Positions 6,663-14,227 of a DNA stretch of 15,520 bases are shown here, in pieces. The first letter of the stretch is position 1. Every line of letters starts with the position of its first letter. The position numbers and the translations under genes are program-made. The notes below the pieces were generated by a model. The model was not told where the DNA came from, did no database searches, and saw only the letters and a list, made by a program, of their open reading frames with translations. The stretch spans positions 1 through 15,520 of the forward strand of contig DMPQ01000459.1 of the NCBI GenBank assembly GCA_003455945.1, in the 5' to 3' direction. This stretch comes from Planctomycetaceae bacterium. Its GTDB lineage: Bacteria; Planctomycetota; Planctomycetia; Pirellulales; Pirellulaceae.

Positions 6663-8203
6663 ACTCGCGCGAACTGACCGAATTGCTGTCGCGAGTCGCC
6701 GCCGATCAGGCGTTGAGCGACGACGATCAGGCATCGATTCTCGAGCAGATCAAGCAGCGCCCCGAACTGCGGCGGCTTCTGACGATCGATCTCGAGATCG
6801 ACAGCTTGCTGGTCGCCGCAGCGACCTTCGATCGGACCGCCGAATCGTTCGTCGCCGCAACGATGGAGCGGCTCGCAGAGACGGGCGTTGAATCGGTCGA
6901 CGCGACGTCGCCGACGAACGCCGCCGAACCGCGAATCGCGCCGAGTCCGATCGTCGAACCGCCGCGAGCCTCCGAAACGACGCATCCCTTGGGACCGCGC
7001 TCGGCCGAGCCGCCGCGCACCGCCGAACCGCACATCGTGCCTCGCGGAGCGCCGACCTCCGGAACGATTCCGACTCGCCGTCGTCGAGCCGGCGGCCGGA
7101 CCGAGCGTCTGATCGCACTCGCCGCGGTGATCGCGATCCTGCTGGGGATCGGCTGGCTGCTGCGCAACGAACTCGGCTGGAACCGTTCTCCGAATCGATC
7201 CACGCCGATCGCTCGACAACGACTCGATCGCGCGGCGCCGCTCCCGCACCGGTCGCTGCCGGACCTGCCGAGCGAAGATCCCGGTTTCGCCTATGTGACC
7301 GCCTCGCGCGACGCGGTCTGGGAGACGCCTCATGAGGACGGTGATCGACTTTCGTCCGGCCTCGTCCGATTGTCGTCGGGTGAGGCGACGATCCGTTTCG
7401 ACAAGGGGACCGCGGCGCGGCTGGTCGGACCGGCGACGCTCGATCTTCGCGATCCCGATGAGGTCCGATTGGTCCACGGAAAGGTCAGCGTCGCGGTTCC
7501 GCCTCAGGCGATCGGCTTCACCGTCGTGACTCCGGTCGGCCGAGTCGTCGATCTCGGGACCGAGTTCGATGTGGCGGTCGAAGCATCGGGGACGACCGAG
7601 ACGCTGGTCCGCAGCGGCAAGGTGATCTTCCGGCCTCAACATGGAAGCGAGCCGCCGGGGCGCTCGATCGAACTGACGGCGGAGGGGATGAATCGCTCGG
7701 TCGCTTCGATTCCCGAGGTCGACCTCGCGGCGACGACCTTTCTTCCGGTATCGACCGCCGTCCATGGTCGCCGAGGAACCTTCTTCGGCGTGATCAGCGC
7801 CGGAGGAAGAACGCTGGAGTTCGACTCGCCCGACGAATATCTCGCCTATCGCGATCGCGTCTTTGGCGAACTCGTCGCGGCTCCGGCCGACTTCGAACGC
7901 GCCTGGTCCGAGATGGTCCGAGCGATGGCGTTCGGCGGCGGAATGACGATCGACGGCGGCGCGGGACCGAACCCTGTTCAAGGGATGGGGAACTTCCGTT
8001 CGCGCAGCATCTCGGTGACGGTCGACGGCCGGAGCATTTCGATCACCGAATCGAGTCGTGACGGCATTCGTGTCGTCATCGACGAACCGATCGACGGCAA
8101 GCGTCGCGAGACGGTGGTGACGGCGACCGATCCCGACGATCTGGCGACTCGCAGCGCCGAAGCGCGAGCGTTGTACGACCGCTATCTGGGAAGCGGGGAG
8201 TAG
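6659..8203 (+). CDS. FecR-domain membrane protein, putative anti-sigma factor
   Basis: The 514-aa protein begins at ATG 6659, overlapping the sigma stop. Residues 1-75 are a helical cytoplasmic domain of the type found at the N-terminus of planctomycete FecR proteins (ELTELLSRVAADQALSDDD). A Pro/Ala/Arg-rich linker (80-149) leads to one membrane helix (151-168, LIALAAVIAILLGIGWLL). The FecR domain follows at about 215-330: SSGEATIRFDKGTAARLVGP, then VVTPVGRVVDLGTEFDVAVE and VRSGKVIF. Residues 448-510 form an extra C-terminal module that is also found in the next gene. FecR proteins relay outside signals to a partner sigma factor; the ATGA overlap makes the upstream sigma factor the natural partner. 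The frame is open upstream to 6026, but that part overlaps the sigma gene in another frame and is not used. Confidence 0.9.
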   Translation: MNSRELTELLSRVAADQALSDDDQASILEQIKQRPELRRLLTIDLEIDSLLVAAATFDRTAESFVAATMERLAETGVESVDATSPTNAAEPRIAPSPIVEPPRASETTHPLGPRSAEPPRTAEPHIVPRGAPTSGTIPTRRRRAGGRTERLIALAAVIAILLGIGWLLRNELGWNRSPNRSTPIARQRLDRAAPLPHRSLPDLPSEDPGFAYVTASRDAVWETPHEDGDRLSSGLVRLSSGEATIRFDKGTAARLVGPATLDLRDPDEVRLVHGKVSVAVPPQAIGFTVVTPVGRVVDLGTEFDVAVEASGTTETLVRSGKVIFRPQHGSEPPGRSIELTAEGMNRSVASIPEVDLAATTFLPVSTAVHGRRGTFFGVISAGGRTLEFDSPDEYLAYRDRVFGELVAAPADFERAWSEMVRAMAFGGGMTIDGGAGPNPVQGMGNFRSRSISVTVDGRSISITESSRDGIRVVIDEPIDGKRRETVVTATDPDDLATRSAEARALYDRYLGSGE

Positions 8204-8236
8204 CGTCGGAGGTCACCGGAGGCGCGGTCGCCTGAT

Positions 8237-8264
8237 CCCGCTTCCGAAGTTTCTTCGGATCGGG
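8237..8264 (+). promoter_or_regulatory. Hairpin between the FecR gene and the Gly-rich gene
   Basis: CCGAAG-TTT-CTTCGG (8244-8258) is enclosed by CCCG/CGGG (8237-8240 and 8261-8264). It lies 33 bases after the FecR stop, directly before copy B of the 29-bp element. It may reduce read-through or form part of the downstream leader. Confidence 0.35.
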
Positions 8265-8265
8265 G

Positions 8266-8294
8266 CGTGACGACGGTTCGGCGACGGCAACCGA
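8266..8294 (+). promoter_or_regulatory. 29-bp repeated element, copy B (before the Gly-rich gene)
   Basis: It matches 6025-6053 at 24 of 29 positions and, like copy A, follows GATCCCGC and a hairpin. It ends 80 bases before the ATG at 8375. Its position suggests that the Gly-rich gene has its own signal and is controlled together with the sigma gene. Confidence 0.55.
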
Positions 8295-8374
8295 ACGGTG
8301 GAACGGGACGCGAGCACCAAGGAGTGCGATCGCCGACCACTTTTCGACCGCCCACGTACGCAAGGAACCGATCG

Positions 8375-8971
8375 ATGAACGCGCGACGAACGAAGTCGAA
8401 GAAGCCCTGGCTGTTGGCGGCGGCGATGTCGCTCCCGCTGCTCGCCGCCGGCACCGCTCCGGCTCAGCAGTCCGGATCGACGCAGCAGCAAGGATCGCAG
8501 TCGAGCGGAACGGTGATCCGAAGCGGATCCTCCTCGTCGAGCTCCGGCGGATCGTCGTCGGCCATGGCGGGTGGCATGGCAGGGGGCATGGCCGGCGGCA
8601 ACGCGGGGGGCTTTGCGGGCGGGGGAGCCGGCTTTCCGAACGGACTGAACCTGCAGGAACTGATGCGTCAGCAGGGGTTGCCGCAGGAGTTCCCGGGCGT
8701 GATGCAGCAGAGCGGGGCTTCGAGTCGGAGCGTGTCGATCAGCGAGAACGGCCGGACGGTCGCGATCACCGAGTCGAGCGACGCGGGGATCACGGTGACC
8801 GTCACCGAGACGATCGACGGCGAAGAGCGCAAGACGGAGGTCAAGGCTCCGAACAAGGAAGAACTGCGGAAGAAGAACGCCGAGGCGTATCGGCTGTACC
8901 AGCGCTACATGAAGGACCCGGCCGAGATGCACGAGATGATCCGCCGGATGATGGAGGGGATCGACGGCTAG
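8375..8971 (+). CDS. Secreted Gly-rich protein with a FecR C-terminal module
   Basis: The 198-aa product starts at ATG 8375, with AAGGA 9 bases upstream. Residues 1-30 are a signal peptide (basic RRTKSKK, hydrophobic LLAAAMSLPLLAAG, cut near APA-QQ). Then come a Gln/Ser-rich stretch (31-60) and a Gly/Ala/Met repeat region (61-90, units such as MAGG). A segment LQELMRQQGLPQEFPGVMQQ (93-112) follows. Residues 118-180 align without gaps to FecR residues 448-510 (30 of 63 identical, counted by eye), including the ITESS and IDG motifs and the YxRY end. The tail is Met- and charge-rich. I know no named family. Its position after the sigma/FecR pair and the shared module suggest that it is a target or partner of the FecR protein, for example competing for the same ligand. 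Confidence 0.85.
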   Translation: MNARRTKSKKPWLLAAAMSLPLLAAGTAPAQQSGSTQQQGSQSSGTVIRSGSSSSSSGGSSSAMAGGMAGGMAGGNAGGFAGGGAGFPNGLNLQELMRQQGLPQEFPGVMQQSGASSRSVSISENGRTVAITESSDAGITVTVTETIDGEERKTEVKAPNKEELRKKNAEAYRLYQRYMKDPAEMHEMIRRMMEGIDG

Positions 8972-9025
8972 CGCGAACGAAGCTTCGCTCCGCTCACGAG
9001 CCGGCTGGGGGCGATTGGGGTACCG

Positions 9026-9063
9026 AACGCGCGGCGCTCGACGACCCGAGAGCGCCGCGCGTT
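9026..9063 (+). terminator. Hairpin ending the sigma/FecR/Gly-rich unit
   Basis: A perfect 14-bp stem (9026-9039 with 9050-9063, arm AACGCGCGGCGCTC) closes a 10-base loop, 54 bases after the stop at 8971. It ends in GTT rather than a full T-run. The rest of 8972-9265 shows no gene; a short AT-rich patch lies at 9107-9115. Confidence 0.6.
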
Positions 9064-9265
9064 GCGGCAATCACGCCTGGCACGACTTGCCGCCGTTGCG
9101 GACGAATTTTTATCGCGGCGTTCGAAATCCGATTGCGACGTTTCGGGAATCGAAGAATAATCCCGGATGTTCCGAACAGCTCATCGCCGATGTGCGTAAC
9201 GAGCCCAACGGCTCGCTCGGTACCGTCGCTACGGATCGCGTGCCGCTCTTCTTTCGGTCGTCGCC

Positions 9266-9733
9266 ATGTCGTCCGCCGCTCATCACCCCCCGACTCGTTG
9301 CCGGATGCTGTTCCGGGCGGTCGTGGCGTTGTTGGGCTTCGGCGGCGGGATACTGACGAACGACACCGTCGCGGCTCAGTGCGGTAACTACGTCCTGTTC
9401 GTCGACGACGAAGGACGGCCGTTGCCGATGGGCCATCATCTGGCCGAACATCCGGCGGACGAGCTGTCGAAGCGGCATCCGCTGTCGGCCGATGCGGACG
9501 GCAGCGATCCGACGCTCCCCTGTCACGGCATTCATTGCCGACAGGGAAAGCAACCGACGATTCTCCCGCCCGCTCCGCCTCAGGAGCAGCGCCGCGAACT
9601 CTCGACTCCTTCGATCGGCACGGCACATCCGATCGAGGAGCCTTCCGTCGGTGAATTCCGACGTCTTGCGGAGCCGCCGCTCGTTCGGCAGCTCGTCATC
9701 TCGCGCCCCTGGCGCCCACCCGAATCGCTCTGA
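9266..9733 (+). CDS. Small exported cysteine protein, CGN/WRPP family, copy 2
   Basis: The 155-aa protein has a signal peptide (MLFRAVVALLGFGGG, residues 14-28). The mature part begins AQCGNYVLFVDDEGRPLP (CGN at 39-41), with a CxGxxC pair (C86, C91; LPCHGIHCRQ), a Pro/Gln-rich middle, and WRPP at 149-152. It pairs with the gene at 2654-3136: the order of motifs, the CGN position and total length (155 and 160) agree, while the linkers differ. ATG 9266 is chosen because it gives that equal spacing; ATG 9305 would leave a minimal signal peptide, and neither has a good ribosome site. Function unknown. Like its relative it lies near a CMD gene, here two genes upstream of it. Confidence 0.75.
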   Translation: MSSAAHHPPTRCRMLFRAVVALLGFGGGILTNDTVAAQCGNYVLFVDDEGRPLPMGHHLAEHPADELSKRHPLSADADGSDPTLPCHGIHCRQGKQPTILPPAPPQEQRRELSTPSIGTAHPIEEPSVGEFRRLAEPPLVRQLVISRPWRPPESL

Positions 9734-9744
9734 GTCGATTCGGG
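9719..9744 (+). terminator. Hairpin overlapping the stop of the cysteine protein gene
   Basis: A 9-bp stem CCCGAATCG/CGATTCGGG with an 8-base loop contains the TGA stop at 9731-9733. Probable transcript end, without a T-run. Confidence 0.45.
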
Positions 9745-10166
9745 AAGGGGATTGCGCGCTTCGTTCGTCGATCGATCGTCAGCCCTTGCGCCGGACTCCG
9801 CCGCCACCTCGAGCGACGGAGCGGCTCGAGTCGCTCGGATTCGATCGATCCGATCAGCATGACGTGAACGTTCGTTCGCAGACGTCCGCAACGGACGCTC
9901 TTCGACGATCAGCTGCGTTCGTGCGTCGCGTTCCGAACGAGCACGCTCGTCCTCTCTCGACCTGATCCGTGCGCGCGATTTCGTGCGTGCGCCCTCTTGG
10001 TCATCGCTGCGCAGCGAAAGCTGCGCGTTCGCCCGAAAGTCGATCGCCATGCGATCGGCAACCTTCGGGCGTCCCCCGAACTCGTCCCGACTCGGTCTCA
10101 CGGCCCACTGCGTCGCCGTCCGACCGGTTCCGTTCTCATCGTCGCCGATCCATCGGAGTCCTCATC
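9734..10166 (+). other. Non-coding, hairpin-rich leader region before the DUF1559 gene
   Basis: No convincing gene is seen in these 433 bases. They hold several hairpins: CGAGCGAC/GTCGCTCG (9810-9837) and CGTCCG-CAA-CGGACG (9883-9897). A GNRA-type hairpin GCGCAGC-GAAA-GCTGCGC follows (10009-10026). Then comes a nested pair in which CGATCGC-CAT-GCGATCG sits inside GCCCGAA/TTCGGGC (10031-10070). The last two lie about 100-160 bases before the ATG at 10167, and could be part of its 5' leader. Stems this short are frequent in GC-rich DNA, so a specific RNA is not claimed. Confidence 0.4.
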
Positions 10167-11138
10167 ATGTCGAGTCGTTCGTTTCGTTCGCGGACCGGCT
10201 TCACGCTGGTCGAGCTGTTGGTGGTGATCGCCATCATCGGTGTTCTGATCGCCCTGCTGCTTCCCGCCGTGCAGATGGCTCGCGAAGCGGCTCGCCGCAC
10301 GAGCTGTGCCAACAACCTGAAGCAGATGGGGTTGGCGCTGCACATGTACCACGACAATCAGGGAGCCTTTCCGCCGGGGAACTACGGCGATCTGGGCTTC
10401 ACCGGTTTCTCGCTCCACGCGTTGCTGCTGCCGTATGTCGAACAGTCGACGGTCTACGACCAGATCGACTTCCGCTTCAACTACCTGCATCCGAACAACG
10501 ATGCGGTGCGGAACCGGAGTCTTCAGGTCTTCCTGTGCCCGAGCGATCCGGTGAAGTTGCCGTCCGGACTCGGCGGTCGAAACAACTACTACGGCAACTG
10601 CGGCGTCGGCATCCTCTTCTCCGGCATCTCGCCGACGAACCCCGCCGATCCGAACTACGGCATGCCGGGTTCCGACGGCGTCTTCTACCGCAACAGCGCC
10701 ACGACCTTCGGCATGCTCTCCGACGGAAGCAGCAACACCGTCGCCTTCTCCGAGAAGTGCTCCGGTGACGGCTCGAACGGCATCTCGTCCAAGACCGACA
10801 CGTTCGCGCCGGGAACGTACCCGTCGACTCCTGATCAGGCGCTGGCGGATTGCCGAGCGGTCGACGTCACGAACCTCTCGCGGCAAGGAGTCTCGAACGT
10901 CGGCGCGCCGTGGCTCTGGGCCTACCACTCGACGACTCTCTACTGGCACACCGCGCCGCCCAACGAGCGATCGTGCATGTATCCCCCCGGCCGCATCATG
11001 ACGACCGCCAGCAGCGGTCATCCGTCGATCGTCCAGTCGGCGATGTGCGACGGCAGCGTTCGCCCGGTCGCTAACGGCGTCAACCTGGCGACGTGGCGAG
11101 CGATGGGCACGCGATCCGACGGCGACCTCACCAACTGA
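10167..11138 (+). CDS. DUF1559 protein with type IV pilin-like N-terminus
   Basis: The 323-aa protein is a typical planctomycete DUF1559 (SBP_bac_10) member. After a short basic leader comes the prepilin cleavage and methylation motif at residues 11-32 ([20 protein letters not shown]), then [23 protein letters not shown] and a long domain with aromatic and Asn-rich segments. The end carries the family signature [19 protein letters not shown] after CDGSVRP. Such proteins are thought to be pseudopilin-like surface components; the exact role is not known, and planctomycetes usually have dozens. ATG 10167 has GGAG 9 bases upstream; the frame is open back to 9969 but that part is not pilin-like. 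The lipoprotein gene follows at once, a common arrangement. Confidence 0.95.
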   Translation: MSSRSFRSRTGFTLVELLVVIAIIGVLIALLLPAVQMAREAARRTSCANNLKQMGLALHMYHDNQGAFPPGNYGDLGFTGFSLHALLLPYVEQSTVYDQIDFRFNYLHPNNDAVRNRSLQVFLCPSDPVKLPSGLGGRNNYYGNCGVGILFSGISPTNPADPNYGMPGSDGVFYRNSATTFGMLSDGSSNTVAFSEKCSGDGSNGISSKTDTFAPGTYPSTPDQALADCRAVDVTNLSRQGVSNVGAPWLWAYHSTTLYWHTAPPNERSCMYPPGRIMTTASSGHPSIVQSAMCDGSVRPVANGVNLATWRAMGTRSDGDLTN

Positions 11139-11158
11139 TGACGGCAGGAGATCGGTTC

Positions 11159-11584
11159 ATGTTTTCCGCTTGCTGCGTGATTCCCTGCCCGGCACGACGT
11201 CCGGTCGTGATCCGTTCGGCCCTGGCGATCCTGTTGCTCGGCACCGTGGCCGCGATCGGTTGCGGCGGCCGCGGAGCCGATGCCTATCCGCTCGATCAGC
11301 CGCAAGCCGAAGCGGCTCTGCGCGCCTGGCTCGATCACTGGAAGTCGGGAAAGTCTCCCGACGGCCTGAACGACGTCCGCCCCGGCCTGGTCGTCGGTGA
11401 TGTCGACTGGAACTCCGGTGCGAAGCTGAAGGACTACACCATCGCCGAGACCGGCTTCTCGGACGGGACCAACTGGCATATCGCCGTAACGCTCGAGCTC
11501 GAGCGATCCGGCGCATCGGCCGAGAAGTCCGAGATCACCTACGTCGTCGGAACCAGCCCGGTCGAGACGATCTTCCGCAAGTGA
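11159..11584 (+). CDS. Small lipoprotein following the DUF1559 gene
   Basis: The 141-aa protein starts at ATG 11159 with AGGAG 8 bases upstream; an ATG at 11138 overlaps the DUF1559 stop and would add 7 residues. A hydrophobic segment (SALAILLLGTVAAIGC) ends in a lipobox-like AAIGC-GG, so the mature protein should begin at a lipidated cysteine. The mature part (DQPQAEAALRAWLDHWKSGK...) looks like a small alpha+beta domain of the NTF2-like kind: a helix, then strands KDYTIAETGF, WHIAVTLELE and EITYVVGTSPVETIF. The helix and strand pattern resembles the small lipoproteins that accompany DUF1559 genes in planctomycetes; the function is unknown. It probably shares a transcript with the DUF1559 gene, 20 bases apart. 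Confidence 0.85.
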   Translation: MFSACCVIPCPARRPVVIRSALAILLLGTVAAIGCGGRGADAYPLDQPQAEAALRAWLDHWKSGKSPDGLNDVRPGLVVGDVDWNSGAKLKDYTIAETGFSDGTNWHIAVTLELERSGASAEKSEITYVVGTSPVETIFRK

Positions 11585-11642
11585 ATTCCACCCGGGCTCG
11601 CGACTTGCCGTCAGGCGATCGCGGCCGATCAGGAGAAGATTG

Positions 11643-14093
11643 ATGGTCGTTCGCATGTCATGCGCGTCGAACGTCGCGCGAGGGATCCCTCGCGCTCTTG
11701 CCCTCGGGGTGCTCGCGACGGTCGGATTCGTCGCAGGCCGCGCCGAAGGAGCCTTGCAGGAGGAGGGTCTGCCGATCGTCCCGGCGACTCGTACCGAAGA
11801 GAAGACGGCACTCGAACTGCTGAAGCAGCGTTCGCCGCGACTGCCGGTCGACGGCGAGGCATCGGTCGTCATCAACGGGCGGGCTCGGCGACAGTATCTG
11901 CCGCCGAGTTGGACCGCCGCCGACTTCAAGGACGATCCGACGATGAGTCTCGATCCGACCTTCAAGATCCGGATCTTCTGGATCGTCTCGCGCGCCAACG
12001 ACTGTCACTACTGCCTGGGACACCAGGAGGTGAAGTTGTCGGCGGCCGGAGACACCGAGGACGAGATCGCTCGGCTGGACTGCGACTGGGAAGCGTTCGA
12101 TCCGGCATCGCGAGCGGCGTTCGCTTATGCCCGCGCGGCGACGCTCGATCCCGCCTCGGTCGACCAGGCGATGATCGACGAACTGCGGAAGCACTACGAC
12201 GCGCGACAGATCGTCGAGATCGCGCACGTCGTGGCGATGTTCAACTCGGTCAATCGCTGGACCGATGCGCTCGGTCTCCCGCAGGACGATCGGATGCGCG
12301 ACCACGACGTCCGCTTCGATACCCCGACCTCGCCGCAGTATGCCGACGTCCGATCGCTCGTCGCGCCGCTCGACCGCGGGCCGGTCGATGCGCCACCGGA
12401 CTCGGACGAGACGGAGCGGGGATTGGCCGAGGCGCTCCGTCGCCGATCGCTGCTTGACGATCCGGGGGTGCCGGGAGCGGCAGCCGACGGTCCGGCGTGG
12501 GTGCGTGCCTGGAGTTGCTTTCCCGAGGTCGGCGCAGCGGCAATCGCTGCGCGACGCGATCAGCTCGAAGGGACGGAGTTCGATCACGAACTCGCGGCGG
12601 TGATCGCGAGGACGACCGCCAAGCGAAATCGGGCCTGGTATGCGTTCGGTACCGCCGAACGCCGACTGAGCGAACTCGGCTGGAGCGCCGACCGGCGCCG
12701 CTTGTTGGATGATCCCAACGCGATCGAACGAGCCGATCTCGCGGCGGTGGTCCGATTCGCGACGCGACTGACTCGCCGCCCCGAGCGGATCGGCGATGAC
12801 GACATCGCGGCACTCCGTCTGCACTTCGACGACGTGACCGTAGCGCGGATCGTCTTCGTCGCGGGGGCATCGAACCAGTTCGACCGGTTCACCGAAACGC
12901 TGCGACTCCGACTGGAAGAGCCGATCGACTCGACCGAGGCGGATCGCGCAGACTCGGCGGCCGAACTGACCGACGAAGCGAAGCAGGCGCTCGAGCGTCT
13001 GGCCGATCTTCCTGACGATTCGGAAGCGGGCCTCATGCGCGATGCGATCCTGTCCGGCAGTCGGCTCGGTCCGGGAGAAGGCTGGTTCGGTGTTGCGGTG
13101 ACTCGCTCGCGGTACGACTGGCCGGCGGTCGTCGCCGCTTGGGATGCGGACGCGAACGGTCGACTGCAGCGCAACGAACTGGCGCTCGACGATACCGACT
13201 TCGCGCGGATCGATCGGAATCGGGATGGCGAGATTACGGAAGACGATCTGAATCCGGAGCCTCGCGAACCGGGGGACGGCCTGCGGGAAATGGTCCGACG
13301 CTTGGATGCGGACGGAGACGGTCGACTGACCGCCGGCGAGTTCGACACGCTACGCGATCGACTGATCGGCGCCGCGATGGAGAACGCTCCGAAGCGATCG
13401 GTCCTGGCGGGCAATGCCGGCTGGATGACGGTCGACGAGCTGCGAGGCACGCTGCTGCCGCCGGCGACCGGACGCTCCGGCCCGAACGACATGCCGACGG
13501 CGTCGACGCTGATCGTGGCACTCGATCGTCAGGAGATCGGAGCGCATGATCCGGGGCCTTCGCTCGGCGATCTCGCGCCGGACTTCGACGAACCGACGCT
13601 CGGAGGGGGGCGCTTCGTGCTGTCCGACGGACTTGCCGAACGGCCGACCGTCGTCGTGCTGGGCAACTTCACCTGCGGTCCCTTTCGATCGCAGGCGGGG
13701 AACCTCCACCGCCTGTTCGAACGCTACTCGGACCGATTCCGTTTCGTGATGATCTACGTACGCGAAGCGCATCCGACCGGCGGCTGGAGCATGGAACGGA
13801 ATCGCCATCAGGGGGTCGAGATCGAACAGCCGGCCGATGATGCCGAGCGTCGCGCGGTCGCCGAACGCTGCGCGGCGCACTTGGGATTCGAGATCCCGGT
13901 CATCGTCGACGGCATCGACGATCGTCTCGGCAAAGCGTTCAGCGGGATGCCGGCTCGGCTGTACCTGATCGACCGCCAAGGGAAGGTCGCCTTCAAGAGC
14001 GGTCGAGGTCCGTTCGGATTCGACGTCTCGGCGCTCGAGTCGGCGATGGTGTTCGAGCTGTTGAACGGGAACGGCAGCACGACGGAGGAGTGA
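11643..14093 (+). CDS. Exported fusion: double CMD, three EF-hands, deiodinase-like domain
   Basis: The 816-aa protein has a signal peptide (residues 1-38). CMD domain 1 (about 100-215) carries NDCHYCLGHQ (C121, C124, H127). CMD domain 2 (about 285-425) has AWYAFGT at that place and lacks the cysteines. Three EF-hand calcium loops follow: DADANGRLQRNE (501-512), DRNRDGEITEDD (524-535) and DADGDGRLTAGE (555-566). Residues about 640-805 are a thioredoxin-fold domain of the iodothyronine deiodinase type: APDF, VVVLGNFTCGPFR with C678 (codon TGC) where vertebrate enzymes have selenocysteine, then YVREAHPTGGW (705-715), the family signature. The protein should be an exported, calcium-bound thiol redox enzyme; iodine chemistry is not implied. 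ATG 11643 has AGGAG 7 bases upstream; TTG 11640 is in frame. The gene lies 58 bases after the lipoprotein and is followed by a third CMD gene. Confidence 0.9.
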   Translation: MVVRMSCASNVARGIPRALALGVLATVGFVAGRAEGALQEEGLPIVPATRTEEKTALELLKQRSPRLPVDGEASVVINGRARRQYLPPSWTAADFKDDPTMSLDPTFKIRIFWIVSRANDCHYCLGHQEVKLSAAGDTEDEIARLDCDWEAFDPASRAAFAYARAATLDPASVDQAMIDELRKHYDARQIVEIAHVVAMFNSVNRWTDALGLPQDDRMRDHDVRFDTPTSPQYADVRSLVAPLDRGPVDAPPDSDETERGLAEALRRRSLLDDPGVPGAAADGPAWVRAWSCFPEVGAAAIAARRDQLEGTEFDHELAAVIARTTAKRNRAWYAFGTAERRLSELGWSADRRRLLDDPNAIERADLAAVVRFATRLTRRPERIGDDDIAALRLHFDDVTVARIVFVAGASNQFDRFTETLRLRLEEPIDSTEADRADSAAELTDEAKQALERLADLPDDSEAGLMRDAILSGSRLGPGEGWFGVAVTRSRYDWPAVVAAWDADANGRLQRNELALDDTDFARIDRNRDGEITEDDLNPEPREPGDGLREMVRRLDADGDGRLTAGEFDTLRDRLIGAAMENAPKRSVLAGNAGWMTVDELRGTLLPPATGRSGPNDMPTASTLIVALDRQEIGAHDPGPSLGDLAPDFDEPTLGGGRFVLSDGLAERPTVVVLGNFTCGPFRSQAGNLHRLFERYSDRFRFVMIYVREAHPTGGWSMERNRHQGVEIEQPADDAERRAVAERCAAHLGFEIPVIVDGIDDRLGKAFSGMPARLYLIDRQGKVAFKSGRGPFGFDVSALESAMVFELLNGNGSTTEE

Positions 14094-14227
14094 CGCCGGT
14101 CGGTTTCGGGAAGAGAGGAGTGCGAGTCACGACCGAGTCGAACGACCAGGTCCGCTCGTGCCTTCTCGCTTCGCTCCGATTGCCTTGCGCTCGCTCGGAA
14201 ACGACGGGCGACTTTCGGGAGACGGCC

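Noticed and set aside
12584..13492. Minus-strand Ser-rich frame of 302 codons
   Set aside because: It lies entirely antisense to the CMD/EF-hand/deiodinase fusion, is low-complexity, and is explained by the codon bias of that gene.
13670..13690. Selenocysteine codon in the deiodinase-like domain
   Set aside because: The position is TGC (cysteine), not TGA, and no frame break is present, so no selenoprotein signal is needed.
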